This document shows positions 26,701 through 34,358 of a DNA stretch of 54,130 nucleotides, piece after piece. The stretch's first letter is position 1, and each line of letters opens with the position of its first letter. The notes under the pieces are model-generated. The model did not search any database. It was not told the origin of the DNA and saw nothing but the letters and a program-made list of their open reading frames with translations. A program made the position numbers and the translations under genes. The stretch is taken from contig JAQBNS010000134.1 in assembly GCA_028288405.1 (NCBI GenBank), forward strand, positions 1 through 54,130, written 5' to 3'. This stretch comes from Chitinophagaceae bacterium. Its GTDB lineage: Bacteria; Bacteroidota; Bacteroidia; Cytophagales; Cytophagaceae.

Positions 26701-27555
26701 GTTATTCAGGGTACCAACGATTGCATTACCAAAGGTGACGATTACATCGTGAAATCAGGATACGTGGTCATCAAAGCGTTACCGGTGATCAGGCCTTCTG
26801 ATACTCAATTTGGAACTACTTATCAGGACCGGTCTAAGTTGATCAGAAGGTACATGGAAAAAGAGTACGAGAAGCTTCGATTGGAAATAGAAAAACCACG
26901 TTATTTCAGGACAAAGCTATTGAAAAACTATATCTATAAAGGCCCGGTATTGGAATGGTACCTGTGGGTAAAGATCCGCATAGAAAAGGACTATGCCTTA
27001 TTTGATCAATACCTGCCTGCGAAAGGATTGATACTGGATTTGGGCTGTGGCTATGGCTTTTTAGCTTATATGCTGAGATTGATTAAACCGGAAAGAAAAA
27101 TCATCGGAGTAGATTACGACGAAGAAAAGATAGAAGTGGCCAATCACGGCGTACTGCGGGATGAAAACATTTCTTTTGTTGCTTCCGATGCGACTACCTA
27201 TCCTTTATCTCACTATGATGCAGTAGTAATCAGTGATGTATTGCATTATTTGCCATTGGACAAACAAAAAACACTGATTCGTAATGTCATCGAAAGTTTG
27301 AATCCAGGCGGTGTTTTGCTGATTCGGGACGCAGATACCCAAGTCAAGAAAACACACTTTGTAACGCGATGGAGCGAGATTTTCTCCACTCAAATTCTGC
27401 GTTTCAATAAAACCGGTGTAAATCAATTAGAGTTTGTTCCTTTAGCCGAAATTCTTTCGGATATTAGCAGGGAATATCCAGTGAACATAAACAAAATAAG
27501 TTTGCAAAAACACACCTCTAATGTGTTGTTTCAGATTATTAAGGATCAGGAGTAA
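23740..27555 (+). CDS. Three-domain fusion: MMPL/RND exporter + lysophospholipid acyltransferase + SAM methyltransferase
   Basis: One frame of 1271 codons. Residues about 1-820 form an MMPL/RND-type transporter with the usual two sets of membrane helices and large periplasmic loops. Residues about 860-1060 form a PlsC-type acyltransferase: NHLSFID (His889, Asp894) and FPEGTR (955-960). Residues about 1080-1271 form a class I methyltransferase with the SAM loop LDLGCGYG (1099-1106) and GVDYDEEKIE. This combination is known from other flexirubin clusters as a trifunctional protein. It could esterify, methylate and move the pigment out of the inner membrane in one step. The order of these activities is unknown. 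It starts 6 bases after the GT2 gene. Confidence 0.9.
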   Translation: MRSFIKEYWILGVLLIVSALFAISLPNMKIDTDITNVFPLSEKEKGISSYLNDMEIFDRYTIILTIKDSNDLDNAKRTIEQISDSLSVEGTDSLFEYVQYVVDESKIDQLYGLAHDYLPFFLEEKDYQTIDSLIQKDRMSQVVQRQYNALLSPAGMVLKKYFVRDPLGLSPLVLKKFGQGFDQDITLDEGFFVSESRKDLMFFVKAKAAKNDYTKNKEIYNYLKGTIDQKIKTNELKAEAYIYGGALIAFQNSDQIKKDTNLTMLITLGLIVLVVLIAFRNIWSPFLLITPVFFSALSAVLVIFYIQGGISGIAVGAGSVVLGIAIDFCIHFYSHYIESGSAEETKKEIFFPLLMGGITTSGAFFSLLFTESKLLQDLGLFAGIAILFAFVYTVTLMPILIKIFKPKSNKALFDRANKWLSVDIRFGKTGTLLFLAITGVMLYYAMDVRFDSDITNLAYKSDDVARAEKKVNEVSKGVSKYLYFLAKEDESGTSVEHAAELSHMIDSITGKPSKGIVNLFVDSKEWKVKSERWTNFWNTAGRKQLFEANLKEVSTTIGIKPEAFAGATAWMEDTVYAKPDSINRAIAHAFLSDYNRSSNKDNRALIIPYKVDPVQKEKLLNGFEQNQHIWIIDRQSLINKFAAIINSDFQYVLTISSLLVLIVLFHMFGRIELALITFLPMVISWIWILGIMGVNAIHFNIVNIILCTFIFGLGDDFSIFMTEAKLSEYKLGKHNLGIYRFAILLSCITTIAGMVALFWAKHPAIHSIAFISVVGILSVTAVSFLIIPALFDWFITSRVKKGKFPLTILDILKSIYLYFIFVSGCIVMNILVLLLKMLGIHKKLKVRYFVNHMIMLTTRGLVYSIFFMKKRITIDPVVLSKPSIIIANHLSFIDIVATTMLKPKIVLVAADWVWNVPIMGKVLEAGGYIRSSIPPEEQLKLFKQRLAEGYSIVIFPEGTRNTEGGVKRFHKGAFYLAEECQVDMLPLVIQGTNDCITKGDDYIVKSGYVVIKALPVIRPSDTQFGTTYQDRSKLIRRYMEKEYEKLRLEIEKPRYFRTKLLKNYIYKGPVLEWYLWVKIRIEKDYALFDQYLPAKGLILDLGCGYGFLAYMLRLIKPERKIIGVDYDEEKIEVANHGVLRDENISFVASDATTYPLSHYDAVVISDVLHYLPLDKQKTLIRNVIESLNPGGVLLIRDADTQVKKTHFVTRWSEIFSTQILRFNKTGVNQLEFVPLAEILSDISREYPVNINKISLQKHTSNVLFQIIKDQE

Positions 27556-27557
27556 GA

Positions 27558-29114
27558 ATGGAAAAAGAATTCGATTTTGTAATCATCGGTAGTGGTTTAG
27601 GAGGCTTGTACTCTGCTGCTATGTTGGCCAAAGAAGGATACAGTGTTATTGTATTAGAGAAAAACAGACAGCTAGGGGGCTGCTTGCAAATCTTCTCAAG
27701 AGATAAAGTTATTTTCGATACCGGTGTGCATTACCTCGGTGGCCTTGATAAAGGTCAAAATCTTTACCGTTACTTTGATTACCTAGGCTTAATGGATGCC
27801 ATTAAGTTTAAAAAACTAGATGTAAACGGGTTTGATGAAATCAGTTTTGCCGATGATCCGGTGCAATATAAAGTTCCTCAGGGATATGATAATTTCATCA
27901 ATTACTACGCAGGTATTTTTCCGGAAGAACGCGCCGGCATAGAGTTGTTTTGCGATAAGATGCGCGAGGTCTGTGCCAAGCTTCCTTTATACAATGTAGA
28001 GGTCACCCAAGATCTGGACTTCATGCAATTTGTATTGAATGATAGACCGGTAGACGAAGTCATCGCCTCTTGTGTAAAAGCACCTGCCTTGAGACGTTTA
28101 TTAGCAGGCAATAATGCGCTGTATGCAGGTATACCTGGAGTGACACCGTTCTATGTACATGCCTTAGTGATTAACTCCTACATTGAAAGTGCTTACAAGT
28201 GTGAAAAAGGCGGAGCTCAAATCAGTTTAGCCTTATCCAAAATCATTCGTCAGCATGGCGGTTTGATCAGGGCTCATGCCAATGTAAAGCAAATAGAAAC
28301 AGATGAAGAGAAGGCTACTTGTGTAGTCCTGGAAGGAGGAGAAAAAATATACGGCAAGAAATTCATTTCGGCTATTCACCCGACTGTAACCCTGGACCTT
28401 TTGGGGGATGATTGCAAAATGCTACGGAAAGCTTACAAGAGCAGAATCAACGGATTGAAAAATTCGGTATCAGCTTTTATCGTATATGTAGTGCTTAAAG
28501 AGAAATCTATTCCTACATTTAACCACAACAAGTACTACGTGAAGTGCAACGATGCATGGAACAATGAAATCTACACGGAAGAGGAATGGCCTAAATCTGT
28601 TGCGATTTTTACCACGCCATCCAAAGATCCGGAGTACTGTGAAGGCTTGATTATCATGTCTTATATGCAGTATGACGATGTCAAACAATGGGAAGACACT
28701 TTCAATACAGTAGCACACGAAGATGAGCGTTCAGAGGCTTATCAGCAATTCAAAAGAGAAAAAGCGCAGAAGGTAATAGATCTCGCAGAAGAAAAGATAC
28801 CCGGCCTGCGTGAAAGCATGAAAAGCTATTATACGTCGACCCCATTGACGATGAGAGATTATATCGGTGGAGAAGGGGGATCGCTGTACGGGATCATCAA
28901 AGATCACAGGGATCCATTGAAAACATTAATACCTCCTCAAACCCGCGTGCCCAATTTATTTTTAACAGGCCAGAATACTGTTATGCACGGAGTATTGGGA
29001 GTGATTGTAGGGGCCGTTAAAACGTGCAACGAAATTCTAGGAGACAATTACCTGATCACAAAAATAAAAGAAGCTACGCTGGATAAACAGGTAGTTAACG
29101 AATCTAAAAATTAA
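27558..29114 (+). CDS. CrtI/CrtISO-like FAD-dependent oxidoreductase
   Basis: This 518-residue flavoprotein of the phytoene desaturase/retinol saturase group carries the N-terminal dinucleotide motif GSGLGG (residues 11-16), an acidic residue ending the second strand (VLEKN), and LGGCLQIFSRD. The C-terminal block TGQNTVMHGVLGVI is typical of the family. It could isomerise, desaturate or saturate the polyene. Copies are regular members of flexirubin clusters, but their exact reaction has not been settled as far as I know. It begins 2 bases after the trifunctional gene. Confidence 0.85.
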   Translation: MEKEFDFVIIGSGLGGLYSAAMLAKEGYSVIVLEKNRQLGGCLQIFSRDKVIFDTGVHYLGGLDKGQNLYRYFDYLGLMDAIKFKKLDVNGFDEISFADDPVQYKVPQGYDNFINYYAGIFPEERAGIELFCDKMREVCAKLPLYNVEVTQDLDFMQFVLNDRPVDEVIASCVKAPALRRLLAGNNALYAGIPGVTPFYVHALVINSYIESAYKCEKGGAQISLALSKIIRQHGGLIRAHANVKQIETDEEKATCVVLEGGEKIYGKKFISAIHPTVTLDLLGDDCKMLRKAYKSRINGLKNSVSAFIVYVVLKEKSIPTFNHNKYYVKCNDAWNNEIYTEEEWPKSVAIFTTPSKDPEYCEGLIIMSYMQYDDVKQWEDTFNTVAHEDERSEAYQQFKREKAQKVIDLAEEKIPGLRESMKSYYTSTPLTMRDYIGGEGGSLYGIIKDHRDPLKTLIPPQTRVPNLFLTGQNTVMHGVLGVIVGAVKTCNEILGDNYLITKIKEATLDKQVVNESKN

Positions 29115-29116
29115 TC

Positions 29117-30184
29117 ATGGAATTTTTTACTACTGAAAAGAAAAGAGCGATTGAAGCTCAGCACGAAGCGCAAAAAATAGCATTTGGTCCAGTCGTTTTT
29201 CAGGCGGTAAGGTGTCTGAGAGACTTAGGAATACTGGAATTAGTTGCGGAAAGTGGAGTTCTGGGAATCACTTTAGAAGAGGTTTACACCAAACAGAACT
29301 TAACGGAGTATGGTGCCAGGGTTTTATTGGAAGCAGGCTTAGGTATTGGGGTAGTGAAGATCCAGGACGATCGGTATTCATTGACTAAGACCGGTCATTT
29401 TATCTTGTACGATGAGATGACACAAGTGAATTTCGATTTTACGCAGGATATTTGTTACCTGGGAATGTTTGATTTGAAGGAAGCCATCTTAGAAGGGCGT
29501 CCGGCGGGCTTGAAAGTACTGGGTCCATGGAAAACTATTTACGAAGGTTTATCCAAGCTGAAAGATCCGTTGAAAAAGAGTTGGTTTGAATTTGATCACT
29601 TCTATTCAGACAAAGCCTTTCCGGAAGTCTTGCCTCTGATATTCAAACACAAACCGAAGTCTTTATATGATGTAGGCGGCAATACCGGTAAGTTTTCATT
29701 ACAATGTGTGAAGCACGATGCAGAGGTGAAAGTGACCATAGTGGATCTACCCGGCCAGTGGGGTATGGCCGAAGCGAATATTAAAGAAGAAGGTTATTTA
29801 GATAGAATCAGTGGTTATCCTATCAACTTATTGGATGAAAGCCAAGCCTTACCGAAAGGAACAGATGCGGTGTGGATGAGTCAGTTTTTGGATTGTTTTT
29901 CAGAAAAGGAGATCATTTCGATTCTAAAAAGAGCGGCAGATGCCTTGAATCCTGGTGGAGCGGTATACATCTTAGAAACTTATTGGGACAGGCAAAAATA
30001 TGAGGCTGCTGCCTTCAGTTTGCAAATGACATCACTGTATTTTACCGCCATGGCCAACGGTAACAGCCAGATGTACCATTCCAAAAACATGATTCAGTGT
30101 GTGCATGCCGCCGGCTTATACATTGAAGAAGACATCGACGCCATCGGTGTGAGTCATACATTGTTTAGATGTAAAAAGAAATAG
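29117..30184 (+). CDS. O-methyltransferase (acetylserotonin OMT-like)
   Basis: The 355-residue protein has an N-terminal winged-helix dimerisation domain (residues about 15-100) and a C-terminal SAM-binding domain with DVGGNTGKFSL (from Asp185), VDLPGQ, and ALNPGGAVYILE. This fits the plant- and polyketide-type O-methyltransferases. It may methylate a phenolic hydroxyl of the aryl group. It is the last gene of the pigment cluster, starting 2 bases after the oxidoreductase. Its stop codon forms the first bases of the long inverted repeat that follows. Confidence 0.87.
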   Translation: MEFFTTEKKRAIEAQHEAQKIAFGPVVFQAVRCLRDLGILELVAESGVLGITLEEVYTKQNLTEYGARVLLEAGLGIGVVKIQDDRYSLTKTGHFILYDEMTQVNFDFTQDICYLGMFDLKEAILEGRPAGLKVLGPWKTIYEGLSKLKDPLKKSWFEFDHFYSDKAFPEVLPLIFKHKPKSLYDVGGNTGKFSLQCVKHDAEVKVTIVDLPGQWGMAEANIKEEGYLDRISGYPINLLDESQALPKGTDAVWMSQFLDCFSEKEIISILKRAADALNPGGAVYILETYWDRQKYEAAAFSLQMTSLYFTAMANGNSQMYHSKNMIQCVHAAGLYIEEDIDAIGVSHTLFRCKKK

Positions 30185-30304
30185 TCGTTAGTGGTTAGAC
30201 GTTAGTCATTAGTTTCAAACCATATTCATAAAAAAAGCCTTTGACTGATATCAAAGGCTTTTTTTATGCTTAACTAATGACTAACGTCTAACCACTAACG
30301 ACTA
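30182..30304. terminator. Nested hairpin: 33-bp perfect inverted repeat around an intrinsic terminator
   Basis: Outer arms 30182-30214 and 30272-30304 are perfectly complementary over 33 bp. Inside sits a classic two-way terminator: an A-run and AAAGCCTTTGA (from about 30230) pairing with TCAAAGGCTTT and a T-run (to about 30265). The outer arms start exactly at the TAG stop of the methyltransferase and end exactly at the TAG stop of the convergent gene. The arm is a chain of similar words (CGTTAGT, GGTTAGA, CGTTAGT). Confidence 0.85.
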
Positions 30305-30562
30305 ATAAAACGTCTCCTGAGGCGGCACTTCACCTCTTTTTTTACGTTTGCTGGGAGCAATGTATTTATGTTCAAGATCTTCAGATTCGATCACCTTTTG
30401 TTCTTGTTTCTCCATGTGTTTTTTTAATTCCTTTTGGTCTTGTTTAGTCGTGTTCTTACTGTCTTTACGCGGAAGGGTGGCACTGGAAGTCTTATAGGGA
30501 CTCTTACAAAAAGTCAATGCAATCAAGATAAATAGCAGGAGGAGTACGCGAAACATAACCAT
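30302..30562 (-). CDS. Small Lys/Glu-rich envelope protein, function unknown
   Basis: This 86-residue protein has a hydrophobic N-terminal segment (FRVLLLLFILIALTFC) and a highly charged tail (KKHMEKQEQKV, KRKKRGE). The Cys at residue 19 could be a lipidation site, but the residue before it is Phe, which fits the lipobox poorly. I recognise no family. It lies 34 bases after the XRE regulator on the same strand, so the two may be co-transcribed. The start could also be Met3. Confidence 0.5.
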   Translation of the reverse strand: MVMFRVLLLLFILIALTFCKSPYKTSSATLPRKDSKNTTKQDQKELKKHMEKQEQKVIESEDLEHKYIAPSKRKKRGEVPPQETFY

Positions 30563-30596
30563 AACGGAGTATATACGGCTAAATTAATCAAAAGTT

Positions 30597-31139
30597 CTAT
30601 TCAGGGGTGTAAACTGAAAATGTTTTGTCTGTGTAGAAGACAATCATCTTCTCTACGGTCTTTCCATTCTGAAAAGTCTGGGCAGGTAATGGAGTAGCTT
30701 GCTTTTGCTCAGCCGGGCTGCCATTAGGAGTGGTATTAGCCGGGATTTCTTCCACAACAGACAAAACAGGGGATTCTATTACTTTAGTCTCCATTCTAAC
30801 CTTGGCTGGAGCTTCTGTTGCAGCCGTTGCTTTAACTGGCTGAGCCGTTGTACTGGACTGTTGTACGGCTGTATTCTTAATAGATATGGCTTCCAATTCT
30901 TGATCGGAAAATAAGTTGAGCTGTTTCATTGTACCGATACCGGATAATAACCACCAAGGATTCAATTCAGAGAATCGCATTAATATTTTTTGAATAACAT
31001 CGAGACTGGGCTTGTTGCGCCCGGAAAGAATATGCGAAATAATAGGCCTTGGTACGTCTATGGTATCCGCAAAGGAGGAGGGAGAGTAGCCCAATTCCTC
31101 CATGATTTCTTTTACTCGCTCCGCTAGTAAGTGTTCCAT
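30597..31139 (-). CDS. XRE-family helix-turn-helix regulator
   Basis: Residues about 5-65 form a Cro/C1-type HTH domain (SSFADTIDVPRPIISHILSG, NKPSLDVIQKIL), followed by NPWWLLSGIG, a common end of this domain in Bacteroidota. The C-terminal 110 residues are low in complexity and rich in Ala, Thr, Glu and Pro, probably disordered or a dimerisation linker. Five 12-bp palindromes lie directly upstream (31142-31253), strong evidence that it binds there and controls itself. Other targets are unknown; the nearest candidate is the PorE-like gene on the other strand. Confidence 0.85.
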   Translation of the reverse strand: MEHLLAERVKEIMEELGYSPSSFADTIDVPRPIISHILSGRNKPSLDVIQKILMRFSELNPWWLLSGIGTMKQLNLFSDQELEAISIKNTAVQQSSTTAQPVKATAATEAPAKVRMETKVIESPVLSVVEEIPANTTPNGSPAEQKQATPLPAQTFQNGKTVEKMIVFYTDKTFSVYTPE

Positions 31140-31141
31140 GA

Positions 31142-31253
31142 TTACAAATGTAATAAGAATTTTATTTACAAATGTAATTACAAGTGTAAATAGTTAAATA
31201 TCTGATTTACAATGCTATAAATATATAGTTTACAAATGTAATTACAAATGTAA
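31142..31253. promoter_or_regulatory. Operator array: five copies of TTACAAATGTAA
   Basis: Copies with consensus TTACA-NN-TGTAA lie at 31142-31153, 31166-31177, 31178-31189 (AG centre), 31230-31241 and 31242-31253. Two pairs are directly joined (centre spacing 12). A degenerate sixth half-site lies at about 31207-31218. On the minus strand each AA-centred copy contains TACATTTG, a TAnnTTTG -7 box, so binding would block the regulator's promoter. Confidence 0.8.
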
Positions 31254-31296
31254 ATAGCAGAAAGGGGAGTGTGGGAAAGATATTAGGAGTCTTAAC

Positions 31297-31326
31297 TTGC
31301 TGTTTTTTTATAATTGCTTAGCTTTG
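31297..31326 (+). promoter_or_regulatory. Promoter of the PorE-like gene
   Basis: TTG (31297-31299), 19 bases, then TAGCTTTG (31319-31326) give a full Bacteroidota -33/-7 match, 33 bases before the ATG. The operator array ends 43 bases upstream of the -33 element. Confidence 0.65.
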
Positions 31327-31359
31327 CCCGATTTGTAGAATAAAACAACGCACGAACAG

Positions 31360-33810
31360 ATGAAAATAACTGTCTTTTTAAGCCTGGCCTTTCTTTCTCT
31401 TTTTAGTTTTAATGCTCTGTCTCAGAACAAAGTACAAGACAAAAAAATGATCCATTTGGCCAAAGAATACTTCCGTATTGAAGATTATGCTCAGGCAAAG
31501 ACTTACTACGAGCAATTAGCAACAGAACATCCCGAAAACGACCATTTCAATTACTACCTGGGGGTATGTTATTATAAGCTGGGCAATACAGACAAGGCGC
31601 TTGAATACTTTAAGAAGGCTTCTGCAGGTGATTCTAAAACAGGAGATTATGAGTTTGAATATTACCTTGCTCGCTCTTTTCACATGGGACATCATTTTGA
31701 AGAAGCGATTACGCACTATATGTTGTACAAACAAAAAGTGCAAGCCGATGCCAACATCAAAAAGTATCCTCATACGCTGACGGAATTAGATGCCGAAATT
31801 GGTCGTTGCCGAGTGGGAATAGAATTGATGAAAAAACCGCTCGAAGTTCAGATAGAAAATATCGGCCCTGTTGTCAATACAGAATTCAATGAATACATGC
31901 CGGTCATTTCTCTGGACGAATCAGAAATGTTATTTACGTCCAGAAGACCGAACACCATAGGGGGAGGAAAAGACAAGGAGGATGATCTATGGTTTGAAGA
32001 TGTCTACATCACTGTGCGCTCCGGAGATGGCTGGGCTGCTCCCAAAAGCCTTGGAAACCCTGTAAATACAGCAAACCATGATGCAACGGTTTGTGTCTCT
32101 TCTGATGGCAAAAGGCTGTTTATCTATAAATCAGAGGTTAATCGCATTGTTGATACGAAAGACGGAAACATTTATTTCAGTGACTTAAAGGATACCAGCT
32201 GGTCTACGCCGGCTTTGGTTAATTATGCTGAAGGAATTAACTCTCCCTATTGGGAACCTAGTGCCTCTCTGTCTGCGGATGGGAATGTCTTTGTATTCAG
32301 CTCTAACAGACCTCTTGCAGGACAAGCTCAACTCAATAGGAATCTCTATTTTATTAGAAAAGATGCAGACGGTAAATGGTCTGTACCTCAATTGTTCTCC
32401 GACAAAATCAATACAACGTATGAAGAAGATGGTCCTTACTTGCATCCAGATGGTAAAACCATGTATTTCAGTTCGAATGGGCTAAATTCAGTAGGAGGGT
32501 TTGATATCTTTAAAACAGTATACAACGATACCACAAAGACCTGGTCTGATCCTGAAAACATTGGATTTCCTTATAATACAGCTGATGATGACATCTACAT
32601 TGTATTCTCTGCAGATGGGACTCGCGCTTATTTTTCTTCTGTAAGGGAAAACAGTTATGGCGGTAAGGATATTTACATGGCTACCAGCATCAAAGAAAAG
32701 CATTCTCTGGCATTGATGATAGGTCATGTTTACGATGCAGACAGCAAGAAGCCATTGGCTGCTGAGATCATCGTTACAGATAACGAAACGGATCAGGTAG
32801 TAGCAGTTTATAAATCGGAATCATTTGCCGGTAAGTTCTCTATCGCTTTACCTTCCGGAAAAAACTATGGTATAGAAATAGACTTGGATGGCTATCTGTT
32901 CCATTCTGAAAACATTGAACTGCCTAACCTGGCGAAGTTCACAGAATATAGAAAGGACGTATATTTGCACCCCTTCAGAGCAGGAGAGAAAGAGATTCTG
33001 AAGAACGTGTTTTTTGATACGGATAAGTCAGATTTAAGAAAGGAATCTAAAACGGAACTGGATCGTTTGTACAAGAAGATTTCTAAACGCAAAACCAGTG
33101 TTGTACAAATCTCTGGACATACCGACAATAGGGCTGAACACGATTACAACCATGTGCTTTCCGAAGCACGATCTGTATCAGTAGTTCAGTATTTGATTGA
33201 CAAAGGGTTTGACTCGAAACGTATTTTCGCAAGAGGCTATGGCGAAACGCAACCGATTGATACCAATACAACGGAAGACGCTTTGCAAATGAATAGAAGA
33301 ACAGAATATATGATCCTTGATTTAAAGGATTCTACTCAAGAGGCATATACTCAATTAAAAGATACATTCTTGGTTCGTCCGGGCACTGATTATTACAATC
33401 GTTTATTGGACGATTTTAAGAGTGTGTACTTGAAAAAACAAGCAGATAAAGCACCGGAAGTAGGAGCGTTCTTATTCTATAAAGTACATTTTGCTTTTGG
33501 ACAGACGAAGAGTATTACGGATTATTCTAAAGCTCGTTTGGATGAATTAGTAGGTTATTTGGAGCATTTTCCAGGCTGTAAAGTAGAACTATTGTCTCAT
33601 GCTGACTATCTGGGTAGCACAGAAGAGAACATGAAAATAGCCGTCGATAGAGAAAAAATGGTGACGGATTACCTCGTTTCGAAAGGAGTAGCTGCCGACC
33701 GATTGAAGCATCTAAGTACTGCAGATCAACTTAAAGTATTAGATGCAGACAACAAAGATAATGGACAAAATACTAGAAAACTTGAGTTTAGGGTTGTTTC
33801 GGTAAAGTAA
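31360..33810 (+). CDS. PorE-like envelope protein: TPR, PD40 propeller, CRD and two OmpA-like domains
   Basis: The 816-residue protein has a signal peptide (cleavage near LSQ, residue 22), TPR repeats (about 25-125), a PD40/WD40-like beta-propeller (about 155-450, repeats such as EMLFTSRRP, MYFSSNG, AYFSSVREN), a carboxypeptidase-regulatory-like domain (about 455-535) and an OmpA domain (about 548-655; Asp589 in GHTDN, Arg604). This order matches PorE, a type IX secretion component that binds peptidoglycan. A second, diverged OmpA-like domain (about 705-816; Asp749, Arg764) is added at the C-terminus, and I do not know it from PorE. It may be a PorE paralogue. Confidence 0.8.
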   Translation: MKITVFLSLAFLSLFSFNALSQNKVQDKKMIHLAKEYFRIEDYAQAKTYYEQLATEHPENDHFNYYLGVCYYKLGNTDKALEYFKKASAGDSKTGDYEFEYYLARSFHMGHHFEEAITHYMLYKQKVQADANIKKYPHTLTELDAEIGRCRVGIELMKKPLEVQIENIGPVVNTEFNEYMPVISLDESEMLFTSRRPNTIGGGKDKEDDLWFEDVYITVRSGDGWAAPKSLGNPVNTANHDATVCVSSDGKRLFIYKSEVNRIVDTKDGNIYFSDLKDTSWSTPALVNYAEGINSPYWEPSASLSADGNVFVFSSNRPLAGQAQLNRNLYFIRKDADGKWSVPQLFSDKINTTYEEDGPYLHPDGKTMYFSSNGLNSVGGFDIFKTVYNDTTKTWSDPENIGFPYNTADDDIYIVFSADGTRAYFSSVRENSYGGKDIYMATSIKEKHSLALMIGHVYDADSKKPLAAEIIVTDNETDQVVAVYKSESFAGKFSIALPSGKNYGIEIDLDGYLFHSENIELPNLAKFTEYRKDVYLHPFRAGEKEILKNVFFDTDKSDLRKESKTELDRLYKKISKRKTSVVQISGHTDNRAEHDYNHVLSEARSVSVVQYLIDKGFDSKRIFARGYGETQPIDTNTTEDALQMNRRTEYMILDLKDSTQEAYTQLKDTFLVRPGTDYYNRLLDDFKSVYLKKQADKAPEVGAFLFYKVHFAFGQTKSITDYSKARLDELVGYLEHFPGCKVELLSHADYLGSTEENMKIAVDREKMVTDYLVSKGVAADRLKHLSTADQLKVLDADNKDNGQNTRKLEFRVVSVK

Positions 33811-33816
33811 TGAGTG

Positions 33817-33887
33817 AAGTGAAGGGTAAGCAATAAAGAGTGAGTAAAACGATGTATTCTTCACTCTTTATTGCTTACCCTTCACTT
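33817..33887. terminator. Perfect 27-bp inverted repeat between convergent genes
   Basis: Arms 33817-33843 and 33861-33887 are fully complementary with a 17-base loop. The second arm ends next to the stop codon of the minus-strand gene, and the first begins 6 bases after the stop of the plus-strand gene. The arm is a run of similar words (GTGAAGG, GTAAGCA, GAGTGA). It has no strong U-tract. Confidence 0.75.
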
Positions 33888-34358
33888 TTAATGAGGCAGC
33901 TTATCTTTCAAAACGCCATACACAAACGTTCCTCCGATCGCTCCCAACAACGTAATCAAACTGACTAAAAATCCCGCACCAATTTGTGCATAGATAGGTC
34001 CCGGGCAAGCTCCGGTAATGGCCCATCCAAAGCCGAAAAAGATACTTCCGATTACTGTTCCCTTATTGTACTTTTTTGGGGTGATGCGAACTTCTTCTCC
34101 GGATAAGGTTTTGATGTGAAATCGCTTAATGAGTTGCATAGAAATCAATCCAACTGCGACAGCTGATCCTATCACACCATACATATGAAAGGATTGGAAA
34201 TGAAACATCTCTTGTATTCTAAACCAACTGATAATTTCCGCTTTTACAAAGGTGATCCCAAAGAGGATTCCCAATATAACATACTTCACCAGGGCTAAGC
34301 CTTGCTCAGACACAGAAGATTCATTCTTACATTCTACAGGAGATGGATTTGTACTCAT
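33888..34358 (-). CDS. YeeE/YedE-type sulfur transporter half, DUF6691-like
   Basis: This 156-residue membrane protein has about four helices. The signature FGFGWAITGACPGPIYAQIG, with its Cys, is typical of the second half of YeeE/YedE (TsuA) proteins. The ATG at 34358 (MSTNPSPVE) is preferred; an upstream in-frame start at 34490 lies deep in the previous gene and gives a Cys-rich, unlikely N-terminus. It overlaps the partner gene by 4 bases. The pair probably imports thiosulfate or another sulfur compound; the substrate is inference from TsuA. Confidence 0.83.
   Translation of the reverse strand: MSTNPSPVECKNESSVSEQGLALVKYVILGILFGITFVKAEIISWFRIQEMFHFQSFHMYGVIGSAVAVGLISMQLIKRFHIKTLSGEEVRITPKKYNKGTVIGSIFFGFGWAITGACPGPIYAQIGAGFLVSLITLLGAIGGTFVYGVLKDKLPH

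Noticed and set aside
30597-31139. Prophage repressor
   Set aside because: An XRE regulator with a multi-site operator resembles a phage switch, but no integrase, phage structural gene or attachment site is present in the window.
31142-31253. CRISPR-like direct repeats
   Set aside because: The 12-base units are palindromic, not regularly spaced and next to an HTH gene; they are operators, not repeats with spacers.
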